Shown in pieces: positions 1 to 8,278 of a stretch of DNA of 64,000 nucleotides. Source of the DNA: Lachnospiraceae bacterium (GTDB lineage: Bacteria; Bacillota; Clostridia; Lachnospirales; Lachnospiraceae). The stretch covers positions 91,218-155,217 of the forward strand of contig JAAWJI010000003.1 of assembly GCA_022796795.1 (NCBI GenBank). The letters are read 5' to 3'. A model generated the notes under the pieces. The model saw only the letters and a list, made by a program, of their open reading frames with translations, did not search any database and was not told where the DNA came from. Each line of letters starts with the position of its first letter. The first letter of the stretch is position 1. The position numbers and the translations under genes are program-made.

Positions 1-18
1 GCGGATGAATTTTACTAA
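1..18 (+). CDS. Possible 3' end of an upstream gene (partial)
   Basis: Reading from base 1, the codons GCG GAT GAA TTT TAC are followed by TAA at 16-18. A strong ribosome binding site (AAGGAGG) and the next start codon follow at once. This spacing is what one expects between cistrons, so the first operon probably continues to the left. Only five codons are visible, so the frame is a guess. Confidence 0.3.
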   Translation, partial: ADEFY

Positions 19-34
19 AGGGTAAGGAGGGCTT

Positions 35-1231
35 ATGATCAGAGTCAGGTTGTTTTACAGCGGGGAAGAACTGTCGAAGGCACGGGAGACATATCAGCTT
101 TTTTATTATGGAAGAGAGGATTTTTACAGGCTGGTTGAAGGAAACAGATACTCCTCAGAAAAGGTTCCACCGTGCAGAGATGCCGAGTCTGTCAGATTGA
201 TCCGCCAGATCGATCATGCAGAGTTTGTGGAGGATGACTGGTACAGCATTGTCACCCCTTTTGGCCGCACCAATATCACGGCCTTAAGCGAGAGTACAAA
301 ATATGGGCTCACGGTTATGGAGCGGAGCCGTATGGGATTCTATACCTCTTTTAAAGAATCCTGCAAAGACGTATGGGAAAGGCTTGCGGACCTTCCGTTT
401 GACGTGCTGATCGGTTTTCATACGGCGGAATTTGATTTCTCATTTCCATCCCTGCCTTTTCCCGCTGAGATTTTGGGAAAGGTTATCGTGGAGAATTACC
501 GGCATGACGGGGAGGAGTGCGAGGCATATCTGTACGAAGATACGTCGAAAGCGCCGGCAGTGATGGATGGAAAGCTTTATATCCCGAATCATTTTAAGGA
601 ATTTCCTTTCAATCTGAAAAACAATATGGCAGCGCTTGTGAGAGAGGCCGAGAAAAAGACATTGCTTTTAGAGAAAACCTATCCCCGCATCCCCCTTGTT
701 ACAAGCTTGGAGGAATTTGCGGGTACCGTGGGCAATCCTTTCACGGATTATATGTTCGGTGAACGCCTGCAGGAAGCCGTTGATGACACCGGGGCTGTCC
801 GGGCCTATTTCAAAAGGCTGACGATGCATAACTATATGGAACATATTCCGGATCATGCGCCGCCTGCAATACAACCAGTGTATCTTATCGCCCAAAAGAA
901 CAGACATACAGGCGACTGTATCATAAGCTGGGACTCCTGCCGCAGGGACAGCATGTTCTTTGGATTTTCCGCCATGTTCCTGTCAGACAATGTGATCGAA
1001 CCAGATGACAAGGTGAGAAAGGATTTTGTAAAACTGGTGATCGTCACAGACTCCGACAGATTTTGGGACGATAGAAGCTGTGCAAGTGATTTTGGGCATA
1101 TTTTATGGGCGTTTAAACTATACGAGGATATTGTGGAATTGTATGATGGCTGCCGCGTATACAGCGAGTTTCTAAATATAGTCAGGCAGCCTTACGAGGA
1201 AGGAAGGCTGACAGTAAAGGAGTCTGAATGA
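35..1231 (+). CDS. Unrecognised 398-aa protein, partner of the GHKL-ATPase/DUF3883 gene
   Basis: I do not recognise the family. The ATG is preceded by AAGGAGG, so the start is well supported. The product has no signal peptide or membrane segment and should be cytosolic. It is rich in aromatic and acidic residues and has no obvious nucleotide-binding or nuclease motif. The order is a mixed N-terminal region, a central stretch around residues 120-200 (PFDVLIGFHTAEFDF and following) and a C-terminal part from about residue 280 with several Trp, Phe and Asp residues. The gene ends 25 bases before the large ATPase gene, in the same direction, so the two are almost certainly cotranscribed. Its function should be read from that context: possibly a substrate-recognition or regulatory subunit of the ATPase/nuclease protein. 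This is inference only. Confidence 0.7.
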   Translation: MIRVRLFYSGEELSKARETYQLFYYGREDFYRLVEGNRYSSEKVPPCRDAESVRLIRQIDHAEFVEDDWYSIVTPFGRTNITALSESTKYGLTVMERSRMGFYTSFKESCKDVWERLADLPFDVLIGFHTAEFDFSFPSLPFPAEILGKVIVENYRHDGEECEAYLYEDTSKAPAVMDGKLYIPNHFKEFPFNLKNNMAALVREAEKKTLLLEKTYPRIPLVTSLEEFAGTVGNPFTDYMFGERLQEAVDDTGAVRAYFKRLTMHNYMEHIPDHAPPAIQPVYLIAQKNRHTGDCIISWDSCRRDSMFFGFSAMFLSDNVIEPDDKVRKDFVKLVIVTDSDRFWDDRSCASDFGHILWAFKLYEDIVELYDGCRVYSEFLNIVRQPYEEGRLTVKESE

Positions 1232-1256
1232 ATACAGAGGAGAGGGGAAAAGCAGA

Positions 1257-4200
1257 ATGTACCGGGAATTAATCGACAAAAGCATTGGAAATGTATACCA
1301 GGCGGGAATCGCCACAAAGATCCTCCAATATATGAACAAGATCCGCAACGAGTCCGATATCACCCAGGCCAGACGGTGGGTGATGGAGCTCCTGCAGAAT
1401 GCAAGGGATCTGTCCTTTGAGGACCGGCCGGTGAACGTGCAGTTCATCCTGGAGGAAAACATGCTGACCTTCCGGCATGATGGCAAGGCTTTCCGGGTGG
1501 AGGATATCCTGTCCATTATCAATCAGGTATCCTCCAAAAATCCGGGCGACGGTGTAGGACAGTTTGGCACGGGATTCATGACGACCTATCAGCTCAGCCA
1601 GCGCGTGGAGCTCCATTCGGTGCTCCAGGAGGCAGACTGGCCGCGCAGGGAATTTCGCATTATGCTGGACAGGAGCGGAAGGACGAAAGAGGAGATCCTG
1701 CTGGCCATTGAGGAGAATCTTGCGGAATTAAGGCGGGCGGCCGTAGCAACCGGGGAGGCGCCGGAGCGCTTGGAATCGGGATTTGATACAGAATTTCGTT
1801 ATCGTCTGGAAAATGAAAACAGCCGCCGGATCGCCCAGACAGGCATGGCGGATCTTGCGGATACCATTCTGTACGTGCTGCTTTTTTCAGACAGGATCGG
1901 CAGCGTAACGCTGATATACCAGTCAGCCTACAGCACGTACACCATTAGCTATTTCGTAAAGGAGTGTATGACATATTCGGATGGTATGCAGGAGCTGTGT
2001 CTTTGTGAAAAAAGGAATTTTGCTTATGACAGAAACAAACCCGTACTTGGGGAGAAACCGGATGTTGGCATCGAAACCCATATGTTTTACTGTATGAGTG
2101 AGGACGGACTGACGCTGGCGGCGGAATACGATGGGCTGAAGGGATTTCTTCCGGTCTCTGAGCGAACCCCCAAATTGTTTGTGGCCTTTCCGCTGATCGG
2201 CGCGGAAGAATTTCCGTTTCCGGTTGTCCTGAACGATCTGAGGCTTTGTCCCAATGAGCCCAGGAGCGGGATCTCTCTGGTGGATCATGCCGATTCCTCA
2301 GACGCCCGGACGAATCAGGAGATCATAAGTCACGCTGTTGCGCTGTACGGACGTTTTGTGAGGGCGCTTTTGGAGAAGGACCACAGGGGAATCCGGCATT
2401 TGCTCAGAATCTCTGAATGGCAGGAAAACAAGGAGTGGTCCCAGCAGTGGGTCAGGGAAAATCTGTACCAGCCCCTCTGCGACATTGTCAAAAACCTGCC
2501 TGTTTTACCCACGGCAGACGGATGGATCGCTCTGGCGGAGCCGGATTGCCGCCTGATAAAGAGCGCAGAAGGCGGGGAAGCAAAGAGGGTGCGGCGATTG
2601 CTTGCGCCATTGCGCGGATATCGGACGGCCCAGAATGAAACGGACTGGTATGAGGTCTTCGCCCCCTATGGGATTGAGGAAGAGAAAATCATCTCGCTGG
2701 AAAAAATCGTGCTGGGGGCCCAGGAGCATCTGCAGCGGAATCTGGATGATGAGAAAATGGAGCCCATGGCATGGTGCAGCCTGCTCTATAACAGCGCAAT
2801 GCAGGATGACCTGCTTGCCCTGGGAATCCGCTCCGGTGATATAGCGATTTTTCCCAATCAAAATGAGGAGGATTGGAAAAACAGGAAGCTGTTTACCGCG
2901 GCACAGCTCTTCCTCGATCCGGGGATTCCGGAAGTATTGAAGGACGCGGCGGAGAAGCTGGCCCTGTTGGATGATATCTGCAAAAGCCGGACAGACTTAT
3001 GCATTCGCCAAAAGCTTCTCCATCTGTCCTTTGAACCTGAGGCCGCCCATGTTTTACCGCAGTATCAACTGACGGAGCTGATTAATTTTATCATAGAAAG
3101 AAGCAGCCGCAATTACCGGGTGCGTAATTTTTCATGGTATGAGGGCAGTTATCTGACAGTCTGGCGGGAGGTGTGGTATCTGATGCTCTCCTGTGGCCCC
3201 GACCAGGAGTTATACCGCCTCTGCCACATGGTGTGGACGGATAAGCTTCCCAAACAGCAGCGAATCGAGGATGACAGATTTCAGAATACCCTCTGGGGCA
3301 ACAGTTACCGCGGCGTACTGGCGGAGCTGCTGGAATGGATGGCCCAAAAGGGGGACAAATGCGCCTTGCAGGACGCCCTTGCAGGGGCGGAGGAGAGCGG
3401 GCAGTTTTATGATTGGCTGAACTGCTGCTATGAAAAGATGAGCAGGTATCTACCCAGCGGGGATTACAGCTGGAAGAGGATTATGCTCAATCAGAAAGGG
3501 GAGCTGCGATGTCCGTATGAGCTGAGATCTGATCATACGGATCAGGGGGAGCTTAAAGAGATCGCAGACCGTTTTCGGGAACTGGATGGGGAATGTGATG
3601 TCTACGGCTTTTTGCTGGATCAAGAAGTATCCCTCAGGGGCTGGAATCTGCCTGTTTTTTCTGACAGCGACCTTACAATGCGGGTCAACCGGGCGCTGCA
3701 GAAGCTGTTATCGGAGAGGAATCTCTCTCAGGCAGACATGGTTTATCAGGAAGCCTGCACCAGGCTGCTGGGGTGGATCAAGGAGCATCCGGATATGGCC
3801 AGGGACGCTTTCCCGAATTATTGGAAAGAGGAAGACCAGATGCAGCTTCTGACTCCTAGCGCCGCCGTAGGGCTGCAGAGAAAGGCGAATACGCTGGAGC
3901 GTATGTGCCGGAAGATCGGGACAGACGACCCGGAGGAGCTTATGAGGCAGTTGGAAAAGGCGCTGGAGACGAAAGAGGCGTTTAGCGGCGGAATGTGGGA
4001 GCCGGACGAGATGGACGGACTCACTGACACAGAGCGCCAGGAGGCCATGCGCGAGATCGGGTGCGCAGGCGAAGCGTATGTCCATCGAACAGTCCAAGAA
4101 TATTTTCTCACAAAAGGCTATGAGATCCATGGGGAAGAGAACGGTAGGCTTACTCTTTTAGCGCCCATCAGACAGGAGGACGGCAGGGAAGTGGAAATTG

Positions 4201-4529
4201 TGCGGCCGGATACAGATACTTTCCATCAGGCGGGATGGGATATCCGTGTCTCGTTTCGCGAAACAGCAGACCGTGGAGCAGAGATCTATTATATGGAGGT
4301 CAAAACGCATACGACGAAAAGCGCAGCGCAGGGGACCTTACAGGTGTCAAACGAGCAGATGAAGCTGGCGGCGAAGGAGCGGGAGCGCTATATCCTGTTT
4401 TTGGTAGAATATGATTTTAACCGCAAATCCGTGACAGGCATGCAGTATTATATGGATCTGATCCAGTGTCTGGCGGAGGGGAAACTATATCATGAGGAAG
4501 GAAAATATCATCTGCGGGTGTCATTGTAG
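1257..4529 (+). CDS. Sacsin-like GHKL ATPase with C-terminal DUF3883 nuclease-like domain
   Basis: This is a 1090-aa cytosolic protein. Residues about 40-120 carry the boxes of a GHKL/sacsin-type ATP-binding fold: an N box (MELLQNARD, Glu44 and Asn48), a G1 box (RHDGKAF, Asp75 and Gly76) and a G2 box (VGQFGTGFM, 100-108). The middle 800 residues are a helical region with no family I recognise. From about residue 940 there is a DUF3883-like domain (GEAYVHRTVQEYF, then GWDIRVSF, then YMEVKTHT); the Asp of GWDI and the Glu and Lys of EVK fit a PD-(D/E)xK nuclease core. Large proteins joining a sacsin-type ATPase to DUF3883 often occur in bacterial defence islands. The fused nuclease-like domain and the neighbouring recombinase support such a role here, but it is not shown. 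The start has a strong upstream GAGGAGAGGGG. An HSP90-like chaperone role is less likely because of the DUF3883 domain. Confidence 0.85.
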   Translation: MYRELIDKSIGNVYQAGIATKILQYMNKIRNESDITQARRWVMELLQNARDLSFEDRPVNVQFILEENMLTFRHDGKAFRVEDILSIINQVSSKNPGDGVGQFGTGFMTTYQLSQRVELHSVLQEADWPRREFRIMLDRSGRTKEEILLAIEENLAELRRAAVATGEAPERLESGFDTEFRYRLENENSRRIAQTGMADLADTILYVLLFSDRIGSVTLIYQSAYSTYTISYFVKECMTYSDGMQELCLCEKRNFAYDRNKPVLGEKPDVGIETHMFYCMSEDGLTLAAEYDGLKGFLPVSERTPKLFVAFPLIGAEEFPFPVVLNDLRLCPNEPRSGISLVDHADSSDARTNQEIISHAVALYGRFVRALLEKDHRGIRHLLRISEWQENKEWSQQWVRENLYQPLCDIVKNLPVLPTADGWIALAEPDCRLIKSAEGGEAKRVRRLLAPLRGYRTAQNETDWYEVFAPYGIEEEKIISLEKIVLGAQEHLQRNLDDEKMEPMAWCSLLYNSAMQDDLLALGIRSGDIAIFPNQNEEDWKNRKLFTAAQLFLDPGIPEVLKDAAEKLALLDDICKSRTDLCIRQKLLHLSFEPEAAHVLPQYQLTELINFIIERSSRNYRVRNFSWYEGSYLTVWREVWYLMLSCGPDQELYRLCHMVWTDKLPKQQRIEDDRFQNTLWGNSYRGVLAELLEWMAQKGDKCALQDALAGAEESGQFYDWLNCCYEKMSRYLPSGDYSWKRIMLNQKGELRCPYELRSDHTDQGELKEIADRFRELDGECDVYGFLLDQEVSLRGWNLPVFSDSDLTMRVNRALQKLLSERNLSQADMVYQEACTRLLGWIKEHPDMARDAFPNYWKEEDQMQLLTPSAAVGLQRKANTLERMCRKIGTDDPEELMRQLEKALETKEAFSGGMWEPDEMDGLTDTERQEAMREIGCAGEAYVHRTVQEYFLTKGYEIHGEENGRLTLLAPIRQEDGREVEIVRPDTDTFHQAGWDIRVSFRETADRGAEIYYMEVKTHTTKSAAQGTLQVSNEQMKLAAKERERYILFLVEYDFNRKSVTGMQYYMDLIQCLAEGKLYHEEGKYHLRVSL

Positions 4530-4580
4530 TGATTCAATAGCACAAGTATCCAATTTATCCCATTCCGGAAATTGCTTTAA

Positions 4581-4605
4581 GTTTACATAACAATATTATG
4601 TAAAC
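4581..4605. repeat. 25-bp perfect inverted repeat between defence-like gene and recombinase
   Basis: GTTTACATAA at 4581-4590 and TTATGTAAAC at 4596-4605 form a 10-bp perfect stem around a 5-base loop. It lies 52 bases after the stop of the large ATPase gene. No T-run follows on either strand, so it is a weak fit to an intrinsic terminator. It could be an operator or recombination site. Confidence 0.6.
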
Positions 4606-4606
4606 C

Positions 4607-4664
4607 GCTTCTTGCTTTATAGGAATTTGCGCTATGCAAAACAAGTTCTTACAAAGCAAGAAGC
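4607..4664. repeat. 12-bp inverted repeat, 34-bp spacer, beside the recombinase 3' end
   Basis: GCTTCTTGCTTT at 4607-4618 and AAAGCAAGAAGC at 4653-4664 are perfect inverted copies. The element starts one base after the 4581-4605 palindrome and ends 17 bases before the recombinase stop codon. It may fold as a long hairpin at the 3' end of the recombinase mRNA, or be a recombination site acted on by that enzyme. The sequence does not decide between these. Confidence 0.55.
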
Positions 4665-4681
4665 CCTTCGGGACTGGATTC

Positions 4682-5764
4682 TTATTTATTCTTAGGCCCT
4701 TCCTCCCTAAGCCGCACCGCACGGGCCGCCATTCTGCGCCGCTCCTCATCCTGGGCAGCATAGTGCTTGCGGGTGGTATTTACATCCCGGTGGCCCAAAA
4801 CCTCCGCCACCAGATAAATATCCCCGGTTTCCTGATAGAGAGTGGTTCCGTAGGTACTTCGCAGCTTATGGGGGGTAATGTGTTTCAAAGGCGTCACCTG
4901 TTTTGCATATTTTTTCACCAGATTTTCCACAGCCTGTACCCCGATCCGCCTTTTCTGTGTAGACAAAAAGAGCGCATTTTCATGTCCGGGAAGAGGAGAA
5001 ACAGACTTTCTGGACCCCTCCATATAGCGGCGAAGTGCCTGTTCCACCTCGTCTCCAAAATAAACCACCATTTCCGAGCCGCCCTTTCGGGTAACCTTTA
5101 TCCCGTTATTTCGAAAATCAACATCCGTTAGATCCAGGCCCACACACTCGGAAACACGGATTCCCGTACCCAGAAGAAGGGTGACGAGAGCCAGATCCCG
5201 CTCCTTGGTTTTCTCATAGTAGGCCTTGCGCTGCCCGCTGAGGGAATCTCCTCCATGCTCAATAAAATCCAGAAGCTGTGCGGTTTCATCCACGTCCAGC
5301 CGGATAATGGCCTTGTCATGAAGCTTTGGCATGTCCACCAGCAGGGTAGGATTTCGGGTGATCACCTGCCGCTTATAATAATAGGCATAAAAGCTGCGCA
5401 GGGCAGACATTTTACGCTTCAGGCCCCGCTCCCCGTTAGTGGCATAGCCTGCAGGCTGTCCATCGCTTTCATACACCTTCAGGTATTGCTGGTATTCCTC
5501 CAGATCCACGCTTTCAATCCTCTCCAGGTCCGCCGCCTTAAAATCCCGGATTTCATAATCCTTATAGCAGGGATTGTTCTCTGTCAGAAATCGGAAAAAA
5601 AGCCGGATATCATAGGCGTAGGAAACCCGGGTACGGACAGAAGTGGTAGACTCTATAGCCCGAAAATAATCTGCCGCAAAGGGCGGGAGAGTCTTCAAAA
5701 TCTGCCGCAGCTTTATGGTATTGTCCATATCATTCTGCTCATGATAGCTTCTGTAATAGTCCAT
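4682..5764 (-). CDS. Tyrosine recombinase/integrase (XerC/D-like)
   Basis: This 360-aa protein is a site-specific recombinase cutting DNA through a phosphotyrosine link. A SAM-like core-binding domain occupies about residues 25-145 and the catalytic domain 150-345. The full catalytic set is visible: Arg203 in GTGIRVSE, Lys227 in VTRKGG, His299 and Arg302 in PHKLRSTY, His325 in LGHRD and Tyr335 in RKHY. The enzyme is therefore probably active. The start ATG follows GAAAGGATTT. The gene converges on the GHKL/DUF3883 operon and diverges from the cobalamin riboswitch. No tRNA gene or clear attachment site is nearby. It may be a chromosomal Xer-type enzyme rather than the integrase of an element; length and sequence allow either. 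Confidence 0.9.
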   Translation of the reverse strand: MDYYRSYHEQNDMDNTIKLRQILKTLPPFAADYFRAIESTTSVRTRVSYAYDIRLFFRFLTENNPCYKDYEIRDFKAADLERIESVDLEEYQQYLKVYESDGQPAGYATNGERGLKRKMSALRSFYAYYYKRQVITRNPTLLVDMPKLHDKAIIRLDVDETAQLLDFIEHGGDSLSGQRKAYYEKTKERDLALVTLLLGTGIRVSECVGLDLTDVDFRNNGIKVTRKGGSEMVVYFGDEVEQALRRYMEGSRKSVSPLPGHENALFLSTQKRRIGVQAVENLVKKYAKQVTPLKHITPHKLRSTYGTTLYQETGDIYLVAEVLGHRDVNTTRKHYAAQDEERRRMAARAVRLREEGPKNK

Positions 5765-5867
5765 ATGTGAAATCCTTTCTGTGTCCTCTGTTTCTGCAAA
5801 GTGGTTCGTACATTAGTTCCATTATATAATAAATTTTTCGCAACTTCCATCATTTTTTGCAAAATCA

Positions 5868-5896
5868 TTGACTCCTGTGGTGAGCTGTGTTACAAT
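5868..5896 (+). promoter_or_regulatory. Sigma-70-type promoter of the cobalamin riboswitch RNA
   Basis: TTGACT at 5868-5873 and TACAAT at 5891-5896 are separated by 17 bases, close to consensus. Transcription should start near 5903, just before the riboswitch fold. Confidence 0.75.
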
Positions 5897-5929
5897 AATT
5901 TTCGTACAATTCCATATACTTTTTGAGTG

Positions 5930-6130
5930 CTCATCTGAACCTGCAAATCAGATGAGAAAAGGGAATCAAGTGAGAATCTTGAGCGATCCGGTCACTGTAA
6001 TTAGGGAGCAATGCCTTAGAAATCCATTGTATAGATCCTATATGAGAAGGAAAGGCAGCGCATAGATCTATGAGCCAGGAAACCTGCTTAAAGAGTGAGG
6101 AGAGACTTCCGAGTAAAGTTCAGTTCCTGA
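5930..6130 (+). ncRNA. Cobalamin (B12) riboswitch
   Basis: The hairpin CTCATCTGA/TCAGATGAG (5930-5956) is followed by AAAAGGGAATCAAGTGAGAA and a CGGTCACTGTAAT segment, matching the conserved core of cobalamin riboswitches. The B12 box AGCCAGGAAACCTGC lies at 6073-6087, close to the consensus AGYCAGGAGACCTGC. The roughly 70 bases between the core and the B12 box leave room for the peripheral stems of the adenosylcobalamin class. A promoter lies just upstream and an intrinsic terminator just downstream, so ligand-controlled termination is the likely mode. No plausible gene follows the terminator on this strand, which makes the element an orphan. Confidence 0.88.
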
Positions 6131-6151
6131 AATAATCGCTTTTTATTATTT

Positions 6152-6185
6152 CCTGCCTGTATCCATACGGAAGCAGGCATTTTTT
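6152..6185 (+). terminator. Rho-independent terminator of the riboswitch expression platform
   Basis: CCTGC (6152-6156) pairs with GCAGG (6173-6177), with further pairing GTAT/ATAC inside, followed by a T-run at 6180-6185. It is placed about 65 bases after the B12 box. Confidence 0.8.
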
Positions 6186-6553
6186 ATGGAATTCTCCTGG
6201 AACGGTACATGCAAAGACAGATGCAGAAAATGTAAGCCTCCTGTGCCTGAAAGGCTGTGACGGCATTCGGTCTTTCACACACAGGAAAAATCCCTCTTGT
6301 TAACACGAACAAACAGAAACCACCATCCATCTGGCTTTGCAGTTTCAAAGATCACCACAGCCTTAGAGACAAACCTGAATATTACCATGCGGTTTCCCTG
6401 CAGCTTCCGGTATGGCAAAAAGGGATGTTTCTCTGGCTGTAGTGATTTTTATTTCTTTTATACGTCAATCTATTTGAAAAATCTGTGTTTGTCGTATAGA
6501 TTGGTAGATCCATATTGAAAATGCTATCACTGCAATGTCTATATGGCTCTATT
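6186..6553. other. Gene-poor stretch with two hairpins
   Basis: No convincing coding region is seen on either strand. Two inverted repeats are present: CCTGTG plus TGAAAG (6240-6253) pairs with CTTTCA plus CACAGG (6272-6285), and CAATCTAT (6466-6473) pairs with ATAGATTG (6496-6503). The second lies just after the stop of the glp-like operon and may act in its 3' end formation, although no T-run follows. Short reading frames here have no ribosome binding site or recognisable sequence. Confidence 0.6.
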
Positions 6554-6919
6554 TCAGATGGCGTCCACATTCCCCGCAGCCACCATATCCACGCCTGTGC
6601 CTGCCACATCTGCTACAATTACGTCTCCAATTCTTACCGGAGCCTGAACTGTAATTCCCTTCAGAGCCTGGATACAAGCGAAAATAGCGGTTTTCGGCAC
6701 ATCTGAACGTGTTTTTACAGCAGCCATGACGTCGATACCGCCTTTTACCCGAACTGTACTTGTCACGATTCGGGTGGGATTGGCGACTTCCTTTCGAGCA
6801 TAGCTGTCGCCCTTTTTGCAGGTGTTTCCCTCTACCTGCAGGATCGTTTTGTTTTCCATGGATACTGTTAAGGGACAGCCCATGGGACAGCCAATACAAA
6901 TCAGTTCTCTTTTTTCCAC
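6554..6919 (-). CDS. DUF1667 domain protein (glycerol-3-phosphate dehydrogenase-associated)
   Basis: This 121-aa cytosolic protein starts with a Cys pair in ICIGCPMGCPL and a further Cys in EGNTCKKGD. The pattern resembles a small iron-sulfur or metal site and is typical of DUF1667 proteins. Such proteins are usually encoded as the third gene after two FAD oxidoreductases in Clostridia, and the same order is present here. The start is a GTG with GAGGAG upstream, two bases after the stop of the FAD oxidoreductase, so the genes are translationally coupled. The likely role is electron transfer or maturation for the dehydrogenase complex, by analogy with GlpC-like subunits. That role is inferred. 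Confidence 0.85.
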   Translation of the reverse strand: MEKRELICIGCPMGCPLTVSMENKTILQVEGNTCKKGDSYARKEVANPTRIVTSTVRVKGGIDVMAAVKTRSDVPKTAIFACIQALKGITVQAPVRIGDVIVADVAGTGVDMVAAGNVDAI

Positions 6920-6921
6920 GG

Positions 6922-8199
6922 CTACGCCTCCTCAATCTTTATGGTTAGGGCCTGTAATTCCGCATAGGCCAAAAGCTTCTCCCGGTCCAGCCGGATCTGT
7001 TCCATTTCTCCTGGCGCCACAATGGGACGTTTTTTCTGAAATACCTTTTCCTCATTAAAATACACGCAGATCCGACAGTTTTTATAGACATCCTTTACCC
7101 GGAACCTCACTGTAAGCGTTTCCTCCATCCTGTTGGGATGTAAGACAGAGGGAACCGTATAACGAATCCCATCAGAGGGGATTATGTGGATTTTGTCTGT
7201 TCTTTTTTCCCTGCAGGCTGTCCTTTTTTCCTTCACATAAGCCAGAGCATGTCTTCCTGCAGCCGCTGCCTCCTCGGATACATAATCCACCAGGTCATGG
7301 ACATGGAGCACATTACCGCAGGCAAAAATACCCTCCACACTGGTTTCCAGTCTCTCATTGACTACAGGACCAGAAGTGGCCGGATTGATCTCAACACCGG
7401 CTCCCCGGGAGAGCTCATTTTCCGGAATCAGGCCTACGGAGAGAAGCAGGGTGTCGCAGGTATACTCCTCTTCTGTTCCGGGAATCGGCTTTCCCTTCTC
7501 ATCCACTTCTGCGATGGTTACGCCGGTGAGGCGCTCCTTTCCACGGATTTCCACTACCGTATGGCTCAGCTTCAGGGGAATTCCATAGTCGTCCAGGCAT
7601 TGTACAATATTTCTCTTTAGTCCGCCGGAATAAGGCATAAGCTCGGCTACCACCTGAACCCTGGCGCCCTCCAGGGTCATACGCCTGGCCATAATAAGGC
7701 CAATGTCCCCGGAACCCAGGATTACCACTTCTCTGCCAGGCATCAGTCCCTCCCGGTTTACCAGGCGCTGGGCGGTTCCTGCTGCATAAATACCAGCCGG
7801 TCGGTATCCGGGGATCCGAAGAGCCCCGGCGGGACGCTCCCGGCAGCCCATAGCCAGGATTATGGCTCCTGCCTGGACCTGAAATACACCATCTTTCCGG
7901 TTCATGGCCGTAATAACTCGTTCCCTGCTGATATCCAGCACCATGGTAGACAGCCTATAGGGGATTTTAAGCGCTTCCACCTGGGCAATATACCGGGCCG
8001 CATATTCCGGACCCGTCAGCTCCTCCTGAAAGGTGTGAAGTCCAAAGCCGTTGTGGATGCATTGGTTCAGGATTCCCCCAAGTTCCCGATCCCGCTCCAG
8101 AATCAAAATGCGCTCTCCTCCGCTCTTCCTGGCGGAAACTGCTGCTGCAAGCCCTGCTGGGCCGCCTCCGATGATTACAATATCATAGGTGTCCATCAT
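6922..8199 (-). CDS. FAD-dependent NAD(P)-disulfide-type oxidoreductase, middle gene of glp-like operon
   Basis: This 425-aa flavoprotein has an N-terminal FAD-binding Rossmann motif (DIVIIGGGPAGLAAA, residues 5-19). A second dinucleotide motif follows near residue 158 (VVILGSGDIGLIMA), and a C-terminal FAD motif (GIFACGNVLHVHDL) is also present. It lacks the redox-active CxxC of thioredoxin reductases. The order with a GlpA-like enzyme upstream and DUF1667 downstream is the clostridial glycerol-3-phosphate dehydrogenase arrangement, in which this protein probably passes electrons from the GlpA-like subunit to NAD or another acceptor (inference). The ATG pair at the start follows AGAGGGC. The C-terminal about 85 residues form a small beta-rich domain. 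Confidence 0.85.
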   Translation of the reverse strand: MMDTYDIVIIGGGPAGLAAAVSARKSGGERILILERDRELGGILNQCIHNGFGLHTFQEELTGPEYAARYIAQVEALKIPYRLSTMVLDISRERVITAMNRKDGVFQVQAGAIILAMGCRERPAGALRIPGYRPAGIYAAGTAQRLVNREGLMPGREVVILGSGDIGLIMARRMTLEGARVQVVAELMPYSGGLKRNIVQCLDDYGIPLKLSHTVVEIRGKERLTGVTIAEVDEKGKPIPGTEEEYTCDTLLLSVGLIPENELSRGAGVEINPATSGPVVNERLETSVEGIFACGNVLHVHDLVDYVSEEAAAAGRHALAYVKEKRTACREKRTDKIHIIPSDGIRYTVPSVLHPNRMEETLTVRFRVKDVYKNCRICVYFNEEKVFQKKRPIVAPGEMEQIRLDREKLLAYAELQALTIKIEEA

Positions 8200-8278
8200 T
8201 TTTATGCCCTCTATTTTCTAATCTTTCCCTTTTATCCCTTGATTTCTGCTGTTTTTCCTATTTTTCCAGAGGAATTTT

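Noticed and set aside
4682..5764. Assigning the tyrosine recombinase as integrase of a complete mobile element
   Set aside because: No tRNA gene, direct-repeat attachment sites, or conjugation, replication or phage genes are seen around it, so a Xer-like chromosomal enzyme is equally likely.
6257..6518. Two short plus-strand frames just after the riboswitch terminator
   Set aside because: They lack ribosome binding sites and resemble no corrinoid transporter or enzyme, so they are not taken as the riboswitch target.
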